Below, piece by piece: positions 18,722 to 30,058 of a stretch of DNA of 64,000 nucleotides (its first letter is position 1; every line of letters begins with the position of its first letter). The stretch spans positions 62,001 through 126,000 of the forward strand of contig CALSPA010000012.1 of the NCBI GenBank assembly GCA_943788115.1, given 5' to 3'. This DNA is from an uncultured Flavobacteriales bacterium (GTDB lineage: Bacteria > Bacteroidota > Bacteroidia > Flavobacteriales_D > Parvicellaceae). Below the pieces are notes generated by a model. That model did not search any database, was not told the DNA's origin, and saw nothing but the letters and a program-made list of their open reading frames with translations. Position numbers and translations under genes: made by a program.

Positions 18722-21034
18722 ATGAATAAAATTTACTTCTCTCTTGTTATTGCACTTGTTTTTATAACTACCAATTTAAATGCCCAAGTCTATAATGTCG
18801 GTGGCCCAGTATCTTTTAAGCTTAAAAATGAATTAAAGGATAATTTCGACACCCATTTAATGCCCTCATTTGACTTGGCAACTCAACTTTCAGAAGATCA
18901 ATACAATCATACAAACAAAATTGGTCCTTATAGATTTGGACATGAGTTTATAGTTAATTACAGTCTTCAAAACTCAGGAATTTGGGATGATCTTCCTAAC
19001 GGAGATAGAATATGGAGAATAAAATTAATTTCTACAGGTGCCTTATCTATTAATTTAGTTTTTAACGACTTTTACATTCCAAATGGTGGTCATTTACATT
19101 TATATAATGCTGATTATTCTATGGTTTTAGGATCATATAATCATTTAAACAACAATGAAAATAATCTTCTTGGAACAGATTTAGTAAAGGGAGATGAAAT
19201 TATTGTAGAATACTTTGAGCCAAAGTCAATTAATCAAGCTTCTAGATTGTTAATTGGTATGGTTGTTCATGGTTATAGAGATATTAACGGATGGTATCCT
19301 GTAAAGGTTAATGAATCAGGAGCTTGTAACATGGATGTTATTTGTCCTGATGGTCAACCTTGGTCAAATGAAATAAAGTCAGTGGCAAGGATTTTAGCAG
19401 GTGGCGGTCTTTGTACAGGGACACTTGTTAACAATACCCAACAGGATGGTACACCTTATTTTTTGACCGCTAATCATTGTGGTCCAACTGGAATGGGTAG
19501 TGCTGTTTTTAAATTCAATTATGATAGTCCTGTCTGTGGTTCTCAAACTTCTGCAAATAGTCAATCAAGTTCTGGAAATTCCATTAATGGGTCAACTTTT
19601 AGAGCCTCAAAAGCTGATTCAGACTTTGGTTTAGTTGAATTAAATACTACACCTCCAGCTTCTTATTCTATCTATTATGCTGGTTGGGATAATTCAGGAA
19701 ACATCCCTCAGTCAGCAGTTGGAATTCATCATCCTTCTGGTGATGTTAAAAAAATATCTTTTGATGACGATGTTCTTCAATCTTCAAATGGTCTTTCTTC
19801 TGTTTCTAATTCTGAATGGAGAATAGAGCTTTGGGAACGTTTAACAACTACAGAAGGCGGTTCTTCAGGTTCTGGGCTTTGGAATGAAAATTTTCATCTT
19901 GTAGGTCAGCTTCATGGTGGTCAAGCATCTTGTGGTAATAGTGTTAATGACTATTATGGTAAATTTTCAATGTCTTGGGATGGCAATGGCTCTTCATCAG
20001 CATCTCAAAGACTTCAAAATTGGTTGGATCCTCAAAACACAGGTGTTACATCATTGGATGGGTATGATCCTAATCAACCTGCTATAGCTTATGATGCTTC
20101 TATTTCATCTGTTTCTGAACCATCTGGTTCTTATTGCTCTAACTATATTAATCCGTCTATTATAATCAAGAACAATGGATCGGTAAATTTAACATCAGCT
20201 ACAATAACTTATAATGTAGATGGTGGTTCAGATGTAACTTACAATTGGACTGGTAATTTAAGTACAGGTTCTTCACAAACCTTAAGCCTTAATTCTATGT
20301 CAGTTTGGTCTTCAGGTGCTCATGTTTTTAATGTTTCGATTTCTAATCCTTCAGGTCAGACAGATGGGAATTCAAATAATGACCAAGCTTCAAGTAGTTT
20401 TGAATCTTACCCTGGTACAGCTCAAGTTAATTTAAATTTAACTTTTGATTGTTGGGGGAGTGAAGTGTCTTGGGAGATAGTTGATCAATCGAATTCATCT
20501 GTCATTAGTTCTGTTGCTGTGGGGAGCTATTCAGATAATGCTCCAACTGGATATGCAATTACTGAAAAAATTTGTCTTTCAAATGGTTGTTATGATTTTA
20601 ATGTTAATGATGATTATGGTGATGGTATGAGTGGGTCACAGTGGAGTAACTGTGATGTAGACGGTGATTATAATATTACTGATCAGTGGGCTACTCAAAC
20701 TTATGTTCAAATGGGAGATCCTGATTTTGGAGATGGAACGTCACATAGCTTTTGTATCGAAAATACAGCAATAGGTTTATATAATTCCATTCAGGTTGAT
20801 GTTTTTCCTAATCCTACTAAAGACTTTATAAATTTTAAATTGGTAAATGCTAATAGCTCTGAAAATGTAAATCTTGAATTATATGATCTTAGGGGAAAGA
20901 AGATTTTTAGTCAAACTAATATATTTTCTTCCAATTCGTTTGTTTTAGATGTGTCAAATTTATCTAAAGGAATTTATTCCTTGAAATTAACAACAGATAA
21001 TTTCTCATCTTTTAAAAAGATTGTTGTCGAATAA
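18722..21034 (+). CDS. Secreted trypsin-like (lysyl endopeptidase type) protease with T9SS sorting domain
   Basis: 770 residues. A signal peptide ends at L-N-A-Q (residue 22). A beta-rich N-terminal region precedes an S1-like protease domain with His252 (T-A-N-H-C), Asp301 (D-S-D-F-G-L) and Ser382 (G-G-S-S-G-S-G). The C-G-P, G-N-I-P and H-H-P-S-G-D-V-K-K motifs resemble Achromobacter-type lysyl endopeptidases. A CARDB-like beta-sandwich follows (about 455-565), then a further beta domain, and a T9SS sorting domain with V-F-P-N-P and K-G-I-Y-S-L-K-L. The product is probably exported by T9SS for extracellular proteolysis. P1 specificity is inferred, not shown. Its TAA overlaps the ATG of the next gene by one base. 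Confidence 0.85.
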   Translation: MNKIYFSLVIALVFITTNLNAQVYNVGGPVSFKLKNELKDNFDTHLMPSFDLATQLSEDQYNHTNKIGPYRFGHEFIVNYSLQNSGIWDDLPNGDRIWRIKLISTGALSINLVFNDFYIPNGGHLHLYNADYSMVLGSYNHLNNNENNLLGTDLVKGDEIIVEYFEPKSINQASRLLIGMVVHGYRDINGWYPVKVNESGACNMDVICPDGQPWSNEIKSVARILAGGGLCTGTLVNNTQQDGTPYFLTANHCGPTGMGSAVFKFNYDSPVCGSQTSANSQSSSGNSINGSTFRASKADSDFGLVELNTTPPASYSIYYAGWDNSGNIPQSAVGIHHPSGDVKKISFDDDVLQSSNGLSSVSNSEWRIELWERLTTTEGGSSGSGLWNENFHLVGQLHGGQASCGNSVNDYYGKFSMSWDGNGSSSASQRLQNWLDPQNTGVTSLDGYDPNQPAIAYDASISSVSEPSGSYCSNYINPSIIIKNNGSVNLTSATITYNVDGGSDVTYNWTGNLSTGSSQTLSLNSMSVWSSGAHVFNVSISNPSGQTDGNSNNDQASSSFESYPGTAQVNLNLTFDCWGSEVSWEIVDQSNSSVISSVAVGSYSDNAPTGYAITEKICLSNGCYDFNVNDDYGDGMSGSQWSNCDVDGDYNITDQWATQTYVQMGDPDFGDGTSHSFCIENTAIGLYNSIQVDVFPNPTKDFINFKLVNANSSENVNLELYDLRGKKIFSQTNIFSSNSFVLDVSNLSKGIYSLKLTTDNFSSFKKIVVE

Positions 21035-21717
21035 TGAATATAATTATAACAGGTTGTTCAAAAGGTATTGGTCTTGAATTGGTAAAGCTACTAGCAGTCA
21101 ATCATAAGGTTTACGCTATTTCAAGAGATGTTTCTCTACTAAATGAAATGAAACAACAAAATCAGTATGCTGAAAATCTATTTCCTATCTCTGCTGATAT
21201 TACTCAAATTAAGCAACAGTTTTTTGATTCTTTAATTGATTCCTTAGGAATTGATGTTCTTATTAATAATGCTGGTTTTCTTGCTAATAAACCTTTTATT
21301 GAATTGTCTAAGGAAGATTATAGAGAAATGATGGATGTAAATTTTTACGGAGTTATTAATATGATTCAGCTATCTATAGCTAAGCTTTCTAATGCTAAAG
21401 GGCAAATTGTAAATATTGGTAGTATTGGTGGTGTTCAAGGGAGTTCGAAGTTTCCAGGATTATCTATATATAGTTCAAGTAAAGGGGCTATAAGTATTTT
21501 AACCGAATGTTTAGCAGTTGAATTAGATCAATTCGACATTAAAATTAATTGTTTGGCTCTTGGTGCTGTTCAAACTGATATGTTGAATAAGGCATTTCCT
21601 GGATTTAAAGCTGAAATTACTGCATTAGAAATGGCAAGTTATATTGTTAATTTCATTAATAGTTCTTCAAAATTATCTAATGGCTTGATTATTCCTGTAA
21701 AAAAAACAAATCCATAG
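21034..21717 (+). CDS. Short-chain dehydrogenase/reductase (SDR)
   Basis: 227 residues with the classical SDR pattern: nucleotide-binding T-G-C-S-K-G-I-G at the N-terminus, I-N-N-A-G, the catalytic Ser in I-G-S-I-G-G and the Y-S-S-S-K (Y-x3-K) pair. The substrate cannot be predicted. Its ATG shares a base with the stop codon of the protease gene (TAATG), so the two are probably co-transcribed and translationally coupled despite unrelated functions. It is the last gene before the rRNA promoters. Confidence 0.85.
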   Translation: MNIIITGCSKGIGLELVKLLAVNHKVYAISRDVSLLNEMKQQNQYAENLFPISADITQIKQQFFDSLIDSLGIDVLINNAGFLANKPFIELSKEDYREMMDVNFYGVINMIQLSIAKLSNAKGQIVNIGSIGGVQGSSKFPGLSIYSSSKGAISILTECLAVELDQFDIKINCLALGAVQTDMLNKAFPGFKAEITALEMASYIVNFINSSSKLSNGLIIPVKKTNP

Positions 21718-21781
21718 TGACTGATTTTTAAGTGGTTATGAATTTTGTTGAAAAAAGTTTCTTTTTTTTCTTGGTAAAAGT

Positions 21782-21811
21782 TTGGTACTTAAATAAACGC
21801 TATTACATTTG
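21782..21811 (+). promoter_or_regulatory. rRNA promoter P1
   Basis: TTG (21782-21784), 19-nt spacer, TACATTTG (21804-21811): an exact match to the Bacteroidota housekeeping consensus TTG-N19-TAnnTTTG. It is the first of three similar promoters in the 435-bp gap before 16S. The -7 box is followed by CAACC, as in P2. Confidence 0.8.
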
Positions 21812-21876
21812 CAACCGCTTAAGACAATTAGCGAAGGTTCTTTAAATATTTTTTTAAAAAAAATGGTAGATTTTAT

Positions 21877-21905
21877 TTGTATGTTTAAAAAACGTATTAA
21901 ATTTG
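21877..21905 (+). promoter_or_regulatory. rRNA promoter P2
   Basis: TTG (21877-21879), 18-nt spacer, TAAATTTG (21898-21905), followed by CAACCC. A/T tracts lie just upstream (21841-21863) and may act like UP elements. The spacer is one base shorter than in P1 and P3. Confidence 0.7.
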
Positions 21906-21971
21906 CAACCCATTCAAAAAATAAGAGGTTTGACAACGGTTAAATTTATTTTGAATTTTTTTAAAAAAAAC

Positions 21972-22001
21972 TTGCGGGATTAACAAAAGTAATTACCTTT
22001 G
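21972..22001 (+). promoter_or_regulatory. rRNA promoter P3 (closest to 16S)
   Basis: TTG (21972-21974), 19-nt spacer, TACCTTTG (21994-22001), again an exact match to TTG-N19-TAnnTTTG. A T-run and an A-run lie immediately before the -33 element. Transcription would start near 22008, about 145 nt before mature 16S. Confidence 0.8.
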
Positions 22002-22073
22002 CCCGCCCAACGAAAACCAAAAGAGGTTTTTTTAGGAAAGAAATTAATTAGAATTACAATATTAGAACATACA

Positions 22074-22083
22074 GTTCTTTGAC
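22074..22083 (+). promoter_or_regulatory. Leader element GTTCTTTGAC (boxA-like), before 16S
   Basis: GTTCTTTGAC occurs here and again at 23943-23952 just before 23S. Repetition at the two equivalent leader positions suggests an rRNA antitermination (boxA-like) or processing signal. The boxA assignment is inference. Confidence 0.5.
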
Positions 22084-22086
22084 TTA

Positions 22087-22110
22087 TTGAAGGAAGAAAA
22101 AAAGACTAGC
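22087..22110 (+). other. 5' arm of the 16S processing stem
   Basis: TTGAAGGAAG (22087-22096) and AGACTA (22103-22108) can pair with TAGTCT and CTTCCCTCAA at 23701-23717 after 16S, with a small internal bulge and one G-U pair. Such a stem around 16S is the normal RNase III substrate. Confidence 0.6.
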
Positions 22111-22152
22111 ATCTTGAAAAATTTGTTTTCAACAAAACTTAAAGTTATAATT

Positions 22153-23677
<1,525 letters not shown>

Positions 23678-23726
23678 AGAGAAACAATTTTTTATTATGT
23701 TAGTCTTCTTCCCTCAATATTTTCCC

Positions 23727-23762
23727 ATTAGCTCAGTGCTTCAACTGAATGCGAGGGCTAAT
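23727..23762 (+). other. Spacer hairpin with tRNA D-arm-like sequence
   Basis: ATTAGC (23727-23732) pairs with GCTAAT (23757-23762) and, inside it, TCAGT (23733-23737) pairs with ACTGA (23744-23748). The 5' half contains TTAGCTCAGT, identical to part of the tRNA-Ile D-arm 40 nt downstream. It lacks the rest of a tRNA. Confidence 0.5.
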
Positions 23763-23765
23763 TAT

Positions 23766-23839
23766 AGTCCCTTAGCTCAGTTGGTTAGAGCGCTACACTG
23801 ATAATGTAGAGGTCCGCAGTTCAAATCTGCGAGGGACTA
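23766..23839 (+). tRNA. tRNA-Ile (GAT)
   Basis: 74 nt. The acceptor stem AGTCCCT pairs with AGGGACT, with discriminator A at 23839. The anticodon loop is CTGATAA with GAT at 23800-23802. The T-loop is TTCAAAT. CCA is not encoded. This is the usual position in a 16S-Ile-Ala-23S spacer. Confidence 0.97.
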
Positions 23840-23849
23840 CTTAAGCTAT

Positions 23850-23923
23850 GGGGGATTAGCTCAGCTGGCTAGAGCGCCTGCCTTGCACGCAGGAGGTCAT
23901 CGGTTCGACTCCGATATTCTCCA
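23850..23923 (+). tRNA. tRNA-Ala (TGC)
   Basis: 74 nt. The acceptor GGGGGAT pairs with ATTCTCC with two G-U pairs. The anticodon loop is CTTGCAC with TGC at 23884-23886. The T-arm is ATCGG/CCGAT with loop TTCGACT. CCA is not encoded. It lies 10 nt after tRNA-Ile. Confidence 0.97.
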
Positions 23924-23942
23924 CTATCCTTTTTGGGATTAA

Positions 23943-23952
23943 GTTCTTTGAC
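23943..23952 (+). promoter_or_regulatory. Leader element GTTCTTTGAC (boxA-like), before 23S
   Basis: This is the second copy of the ten-base element found at 22074-22083. It is followed by ATGTTATATATTGATC, which can pair with GGTCAATATATAATATGT (26887-26904) after 23S to form the 23S processing stem, extended by CAAAACAAA against TTTGTTTTG. Confidence 0.55.
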
Positions 23953-23997
23953 ATGTTATATATTGATCAAATAAAGTACAAAACAAATTGTTACTTA

Positions 23998-26862
<2,865 letters not shown>

Positions 26863-26921
26863 GTTGCAGTTTGTTTTGAACTTTTTGGTCAATATATAAT
26901 ATGTTAATTTCATTAAAAATT

Positions 26922-27033
26922 TTCGGTGACTATTGCGATAGGGTCCACCTCTTCCCATTTCGAACAGAGCAGTTAAGCCTATCAGCGCAGATGGTACTAG
27001 GGTAATACCTGGAAGAGTATGTCGTTGCCACTT
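26922..27033 (+). rRNA. rrf: 5S ribosomal RNA
   Basis: About 112 nt. It contains the conserved TTCCCATTTCGAACAGAG loop and GGTAATACCTGGAAGAGTA. The ends GGTGAC and GTTGCC can pair to close helix I. It lies about 60 nt after 23S and directly before the operon terminator. Confidence 0.93.
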
Positions 27034-27035
27034 TT

Positions 27036-27068
27036 AAAACCTCCTAATTTATTAGGAGGTTTTTTTTT
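27036..27068 (+). terminator. rRNA operon terminator
   Basis: A perfect inverted repeat AAACCTCCTAAT (27037-27048) / ATTAGGAGGTTT (27051-27062) is followed by a T run to 27068. It lies right after 5S, about 95 nt before carB. Confidence 0.93.
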
Positions 27069-27162
27069 GCAATTTTTTTAATTGTTGAAATCTTTAATAA
27101 ATAAATATCATTAATATTTATTTTTAATATTATCAAATATTACTTTCGCAAATAAATTCTTT

Positions 27163-29979
27163 ATGCCAAAAGATAATTCTATAAAATCAGTATTAATTAT
27201 TGGAAGCGGTCCAATAGTAATAGGTCAAGCTTGTGAATTTGATTATTCTGGATCTCAAGCTTCTAGATCTTTAAGAGAAGAAGGTATTGAAGTTACTCTT
27301 ATTAACTCCAATCCTGCTACAATTATGACAGATAAAGTTGTAGCTGATAATGTTTATTTATTACCTCTTGAATCAGAATCTATAAGTGAAATTTTGTTAA
27401 AACATAAAATTGATGCTGTTCTTCCAACTATGGGAGGTCAAACTGCACTTAACTTGTGTATTGAGTGTGATGAATTAGGTATTTGGAAAGATAATAATGT
27501 TGAAATTATTGGAGTTGATATCAGTGCTATTGAAATAACAGAAGATAGGCAAAAGTTTAGAAAACTTATGGATGAAATAGGAGTTCCTATGGCTCCACAA
27601 TCTATTGCTAAATCTTTTTTAGAAGGTAAAGAAATTGCACAGGAATATGGATTCCCTTTATGTATAAGACCTTCATTTACTCTTGGTGGATCTGGAGCTT
27701 CAATTGTTTATGATGAAAATGAATTTGATAAACTATTAACAAGAGGTTTACACGCATCTCCCATTCATGAAGTAATGATAGATAAGGCTGTCCTAGGCTG
27801 GAAGGAGTATGAATTAGAGCTTCTTAGGGATAAAAATGATAATGTTACAATTATTTGTTCTATTGAGAATTTAGATCCCATGGGTATTCATACTGGTGAT
27901 TCAATAACAGTTGCCCCTGCTATGACTCTTAGTGACACCACTTTTCAGAAGATGCGTAATATGGCAATTCAAATGATGCGTTCTATTGGTGATTTTTCGG
28001 GGGGTTGTAATGTTCAGTTTGCTGTGAGTGATGATGAAAATGAAGATATTATTGCTATTGAAATTAACCCAAGAGTTAGTAGGTCCTCTGCACTAGCTTC
28101 TAAAGCGACAGGTTATCCTATTGCTAAAATTGCATCTAAATTGGCTATTGGGTATAGTCTTGATGAGCTACAAAATCAAATTACAAAATCAACATCTGCA
28201 TTTTTTGAGCCTACCCTTGATTATGTTATTGTAAAGATTCCTAGATGGGATTTTAATAAGTTTCAAGGTTCTGATAAATCTTTAGGTCTTCAAATGAAGT
28301 CTGTTGGTGAAGTAATGGGAATCGGAAGATCTTTTCAAGAAGCATTGCAAAAAGCTTGTCAATCTTTGGAGATTGGTAGAAATGGTTTAGGTGCTGATGG
28401 AAGAGAGTTGACAAATCAAGATCAAATTCTTAATAGTTTAGAGTTTCCAAGTTGGAATAGAATTTTTCATGTTTATGATGCTATTAAACTAGGAATTCCT
28501 TTTAAAACAATAAAAGAAAAAACTAGAATAGACGATTGGTTCTTAAGACAAATTGAAGATTTAATTAAAACTGAAAATAATATTTCACAATATTCAATTT
28601 CAAGTATATCAAAAGAAATTCTATTTGAGGCAAAACAAAAGGGTTATGCTGATAGACAACTTGGTCATTTGTTGAAATGCTTGGAGAGCGAAGTCTTTAA
28701 TAAAAGGCATGAATTAAACGTTAAGAGAGTGTATAAACTTGTTGATACATGTGCTGCTGAGTTCGAAGCAGTAACACCCTATTTTTATTCTACTTTTGAA
28801 AGAGAAAACGAATCTGTAGTTTCAAAAAAGCCTAAAATTATTGTATTGGGTTCTGGCCCCAATAGGATAGGACAAGGAATAGAATTTGATTATTGTTGTG
28901 TTCATGGTGTTTTAGCTGCTAAAGAGTCTGGTTATGAAACAATTATGATAAATTGTAATCCAGAGACAGTTTCTACCGATTTTGATACTGCTGATAAGCT
29001 TTATTTTGAGCCTGTTTTCTGGGAACACATTTACGATATTATTCTTCATGAAAAACCTGAAGGTGTTATTGTACAGCTTGGTGGTCAGACTGCATTAAAG
29101 CTTGCTGAAAAATTAGATAGATATGGAATTAAAGTAATTGGAACTACATATCAAGCTTTGGATTTAGCAGAAGATAGAGGAAGTTTTTCTAAGTTGTTAA
29201 AAGAAAACAATATTCCATACCCTAAATTTGGAGTTGTGGAAAGTGCAGAGCAGGCCATAGAGCTTTCAAAAGACTTAGGTTTTCCTCTACTTGTTCGACC
29301 GAGTTATGTTTTAGGTGGTCAGAAAATGAAAATTGTGATAAATGAAGATGAGTTAGAACATCATGTTGTTGATATATTGAGAGATATGCCTGATAATAAG
29401 ATTCTTTTAGATCATTACTTATCTGGTGCAATTGAAGCAGAAGCAGATGCTATTTGTGATGGTGAAAATGTTCATATTATAGGTATAATGCAGCACATTG
29501 AACCTGCCGGTATTCATTCAGGTGATTCATTTGCTGTTTTACCTCCCTATAATTTAGGTGATTTTATTATCCAACAAATAGAAGAACATACTCACAAAAT
29601 TGCTTTGGCTTTAGAAACGGTTGGGTTAATTAATATTCAATTTGCTATTAAGGATGATACTGTTTATATTATTGAAGCGAATCCACGAGCTTCTAGAACA
29701 GTTCCTTTTATAGCTAAAGCCTATGATGAACCTTATGTTAATTATGCTACTAAAGTAATGCTTGGAAAAAAGAAAGTTACAGATTTTAATTTTAATCCGA
29801 AGAGAAATGGATACGCAATTAAAATACCTGTTTTTTCTTTTGATAAGTTTCCTAATGTAAATAAAGAATTGGGTCCTGAAATGAAATCTACTGGTGAAGC
29901 AATTCGTTTTATAAAAGATTTAAAAGATCCTTTTTTCAGGAAAGTATATTCTGAAAGGAATCTTTATTTGTCTAAATAA
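27163..29979 (+). CDS. carB: Carbamoyl-phosphate synthase large subunit, lacking the MGS-like domain
   Basis: 938 residues with two homologous halves, each with a biotin-carboxylase-like N-domain (I-G-S-G-P-I-V-I-G-Q-A, then L-G-S-G-P-N-R-I-G-Q-G) and an ATP-grasp domain (R-P-S-F-T-L-G-G-S-G, then R-P-S-Y-V-L-G-G-Q). It makes carbamoyl phosphate for pyrimidines and arginine. E. coli CarB is 1073 residues; here the protein stops after the second ATP-grasp, so the C-terminal allosteric MGS-like domain is missing. I believe this is common in Bacteroidota. carA is not adjacent. A -7-like TACTTTCG lies at 27141-27148, without a clear -33 box. Confidence 0.95.
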   Translation: MPKDNSIKSVLIIGSGPIVIGQACEFDYSGSQASRSLREEGIEVTLINSNPATIMTDKVVADNVYLLPLESESISEILLKHKIDAVLPTMGGQTALNLCIECDELGIWKDNNVEIIGVDISAIEITEDRQKFRKLMDEIGVPMAPQSIAKSFLEGKEIAQEYGFPLCIRPSFTLGGSGASIVYDENEFDKLLTRGLHASPIHEVMIDKAVLGWKEYELELLRDKNDNVTIICSIENLDPMGIHTGDSITVAPAMTLSDTTFQKMRNMAIQMMRSIGDFSGGCNVQFAVSDDENEDIIAIEINPRVSRSSALASKATGYPIAKIASKLAIGYSLDELQNQITKSTSAFFEPTLDYVIVKIPRWDFNKFQGSDKSLGLQMKSVGEVMGIGRSFQEALQKACQSLEIGRNGLGADGRELTNQDQILNSLEFPSWNRIFHVYDAIKLGIPFKTIKEKTRIDDWFLRQIEDLIKTENNISQYSISSISKEILFEAKQKGYADRQLGHLLKCLESEVFNKRHELNVKRVYKLVDTCAAEFEAVTPYFYSTFERENESVVSKKPKIIVLGSGPNRIGQGIEFDYCCVHGVLAAKESGYETIMINCNPETVSTDFDTADKLYFEPVFWEHIYDIILHEKPEGVIVQLGGQTALKLAEKLDRYGIKVIGTTYQALDLAEDRGSFSKLLKENNIPYPKFGVVESAEQAIELSKDLGFPLLVRPSYVLGGQKMKIVINEDELEHHVVDILRDMPDNKILLDHYLSGAIEAEADAICDGENVHIIGIMQHIEPAGIHSGDSFAVLPPYNLGDFIIQQIEEHTHKIALALETVGLINIQFAIKDDTVYIIEANPRASRTVPFIAKAYDEPYVNYATKVMLGKKKVTDFNFNPKRNGYAIKIPVFSFDKFPNVNKELGPEMKSTGEAIRFIKDLKDPFFRKVYSERNLYLSK

Positions 29980-30058
29980 ATACTTTTATATTTTATATCA
30001 ATATCTCATTTATTAGTTTGAATGAGTTGTTATCTTTATAAGATTAATTATAAAGAAA

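Noticed and set aside
21736..21936. 66-residue minus-strand frame in the rRNA promoter region
   Set aside because: It overlaps P1 and P2, starts from AT-rich sequence, and shows no protein-like composition.
23727..23762. Third tRNA in the 16S-23S spacer
   Set aside because: Only a D-arm-like piece and a hairpin are present; acceptor, anticodon and T-arms are missing.
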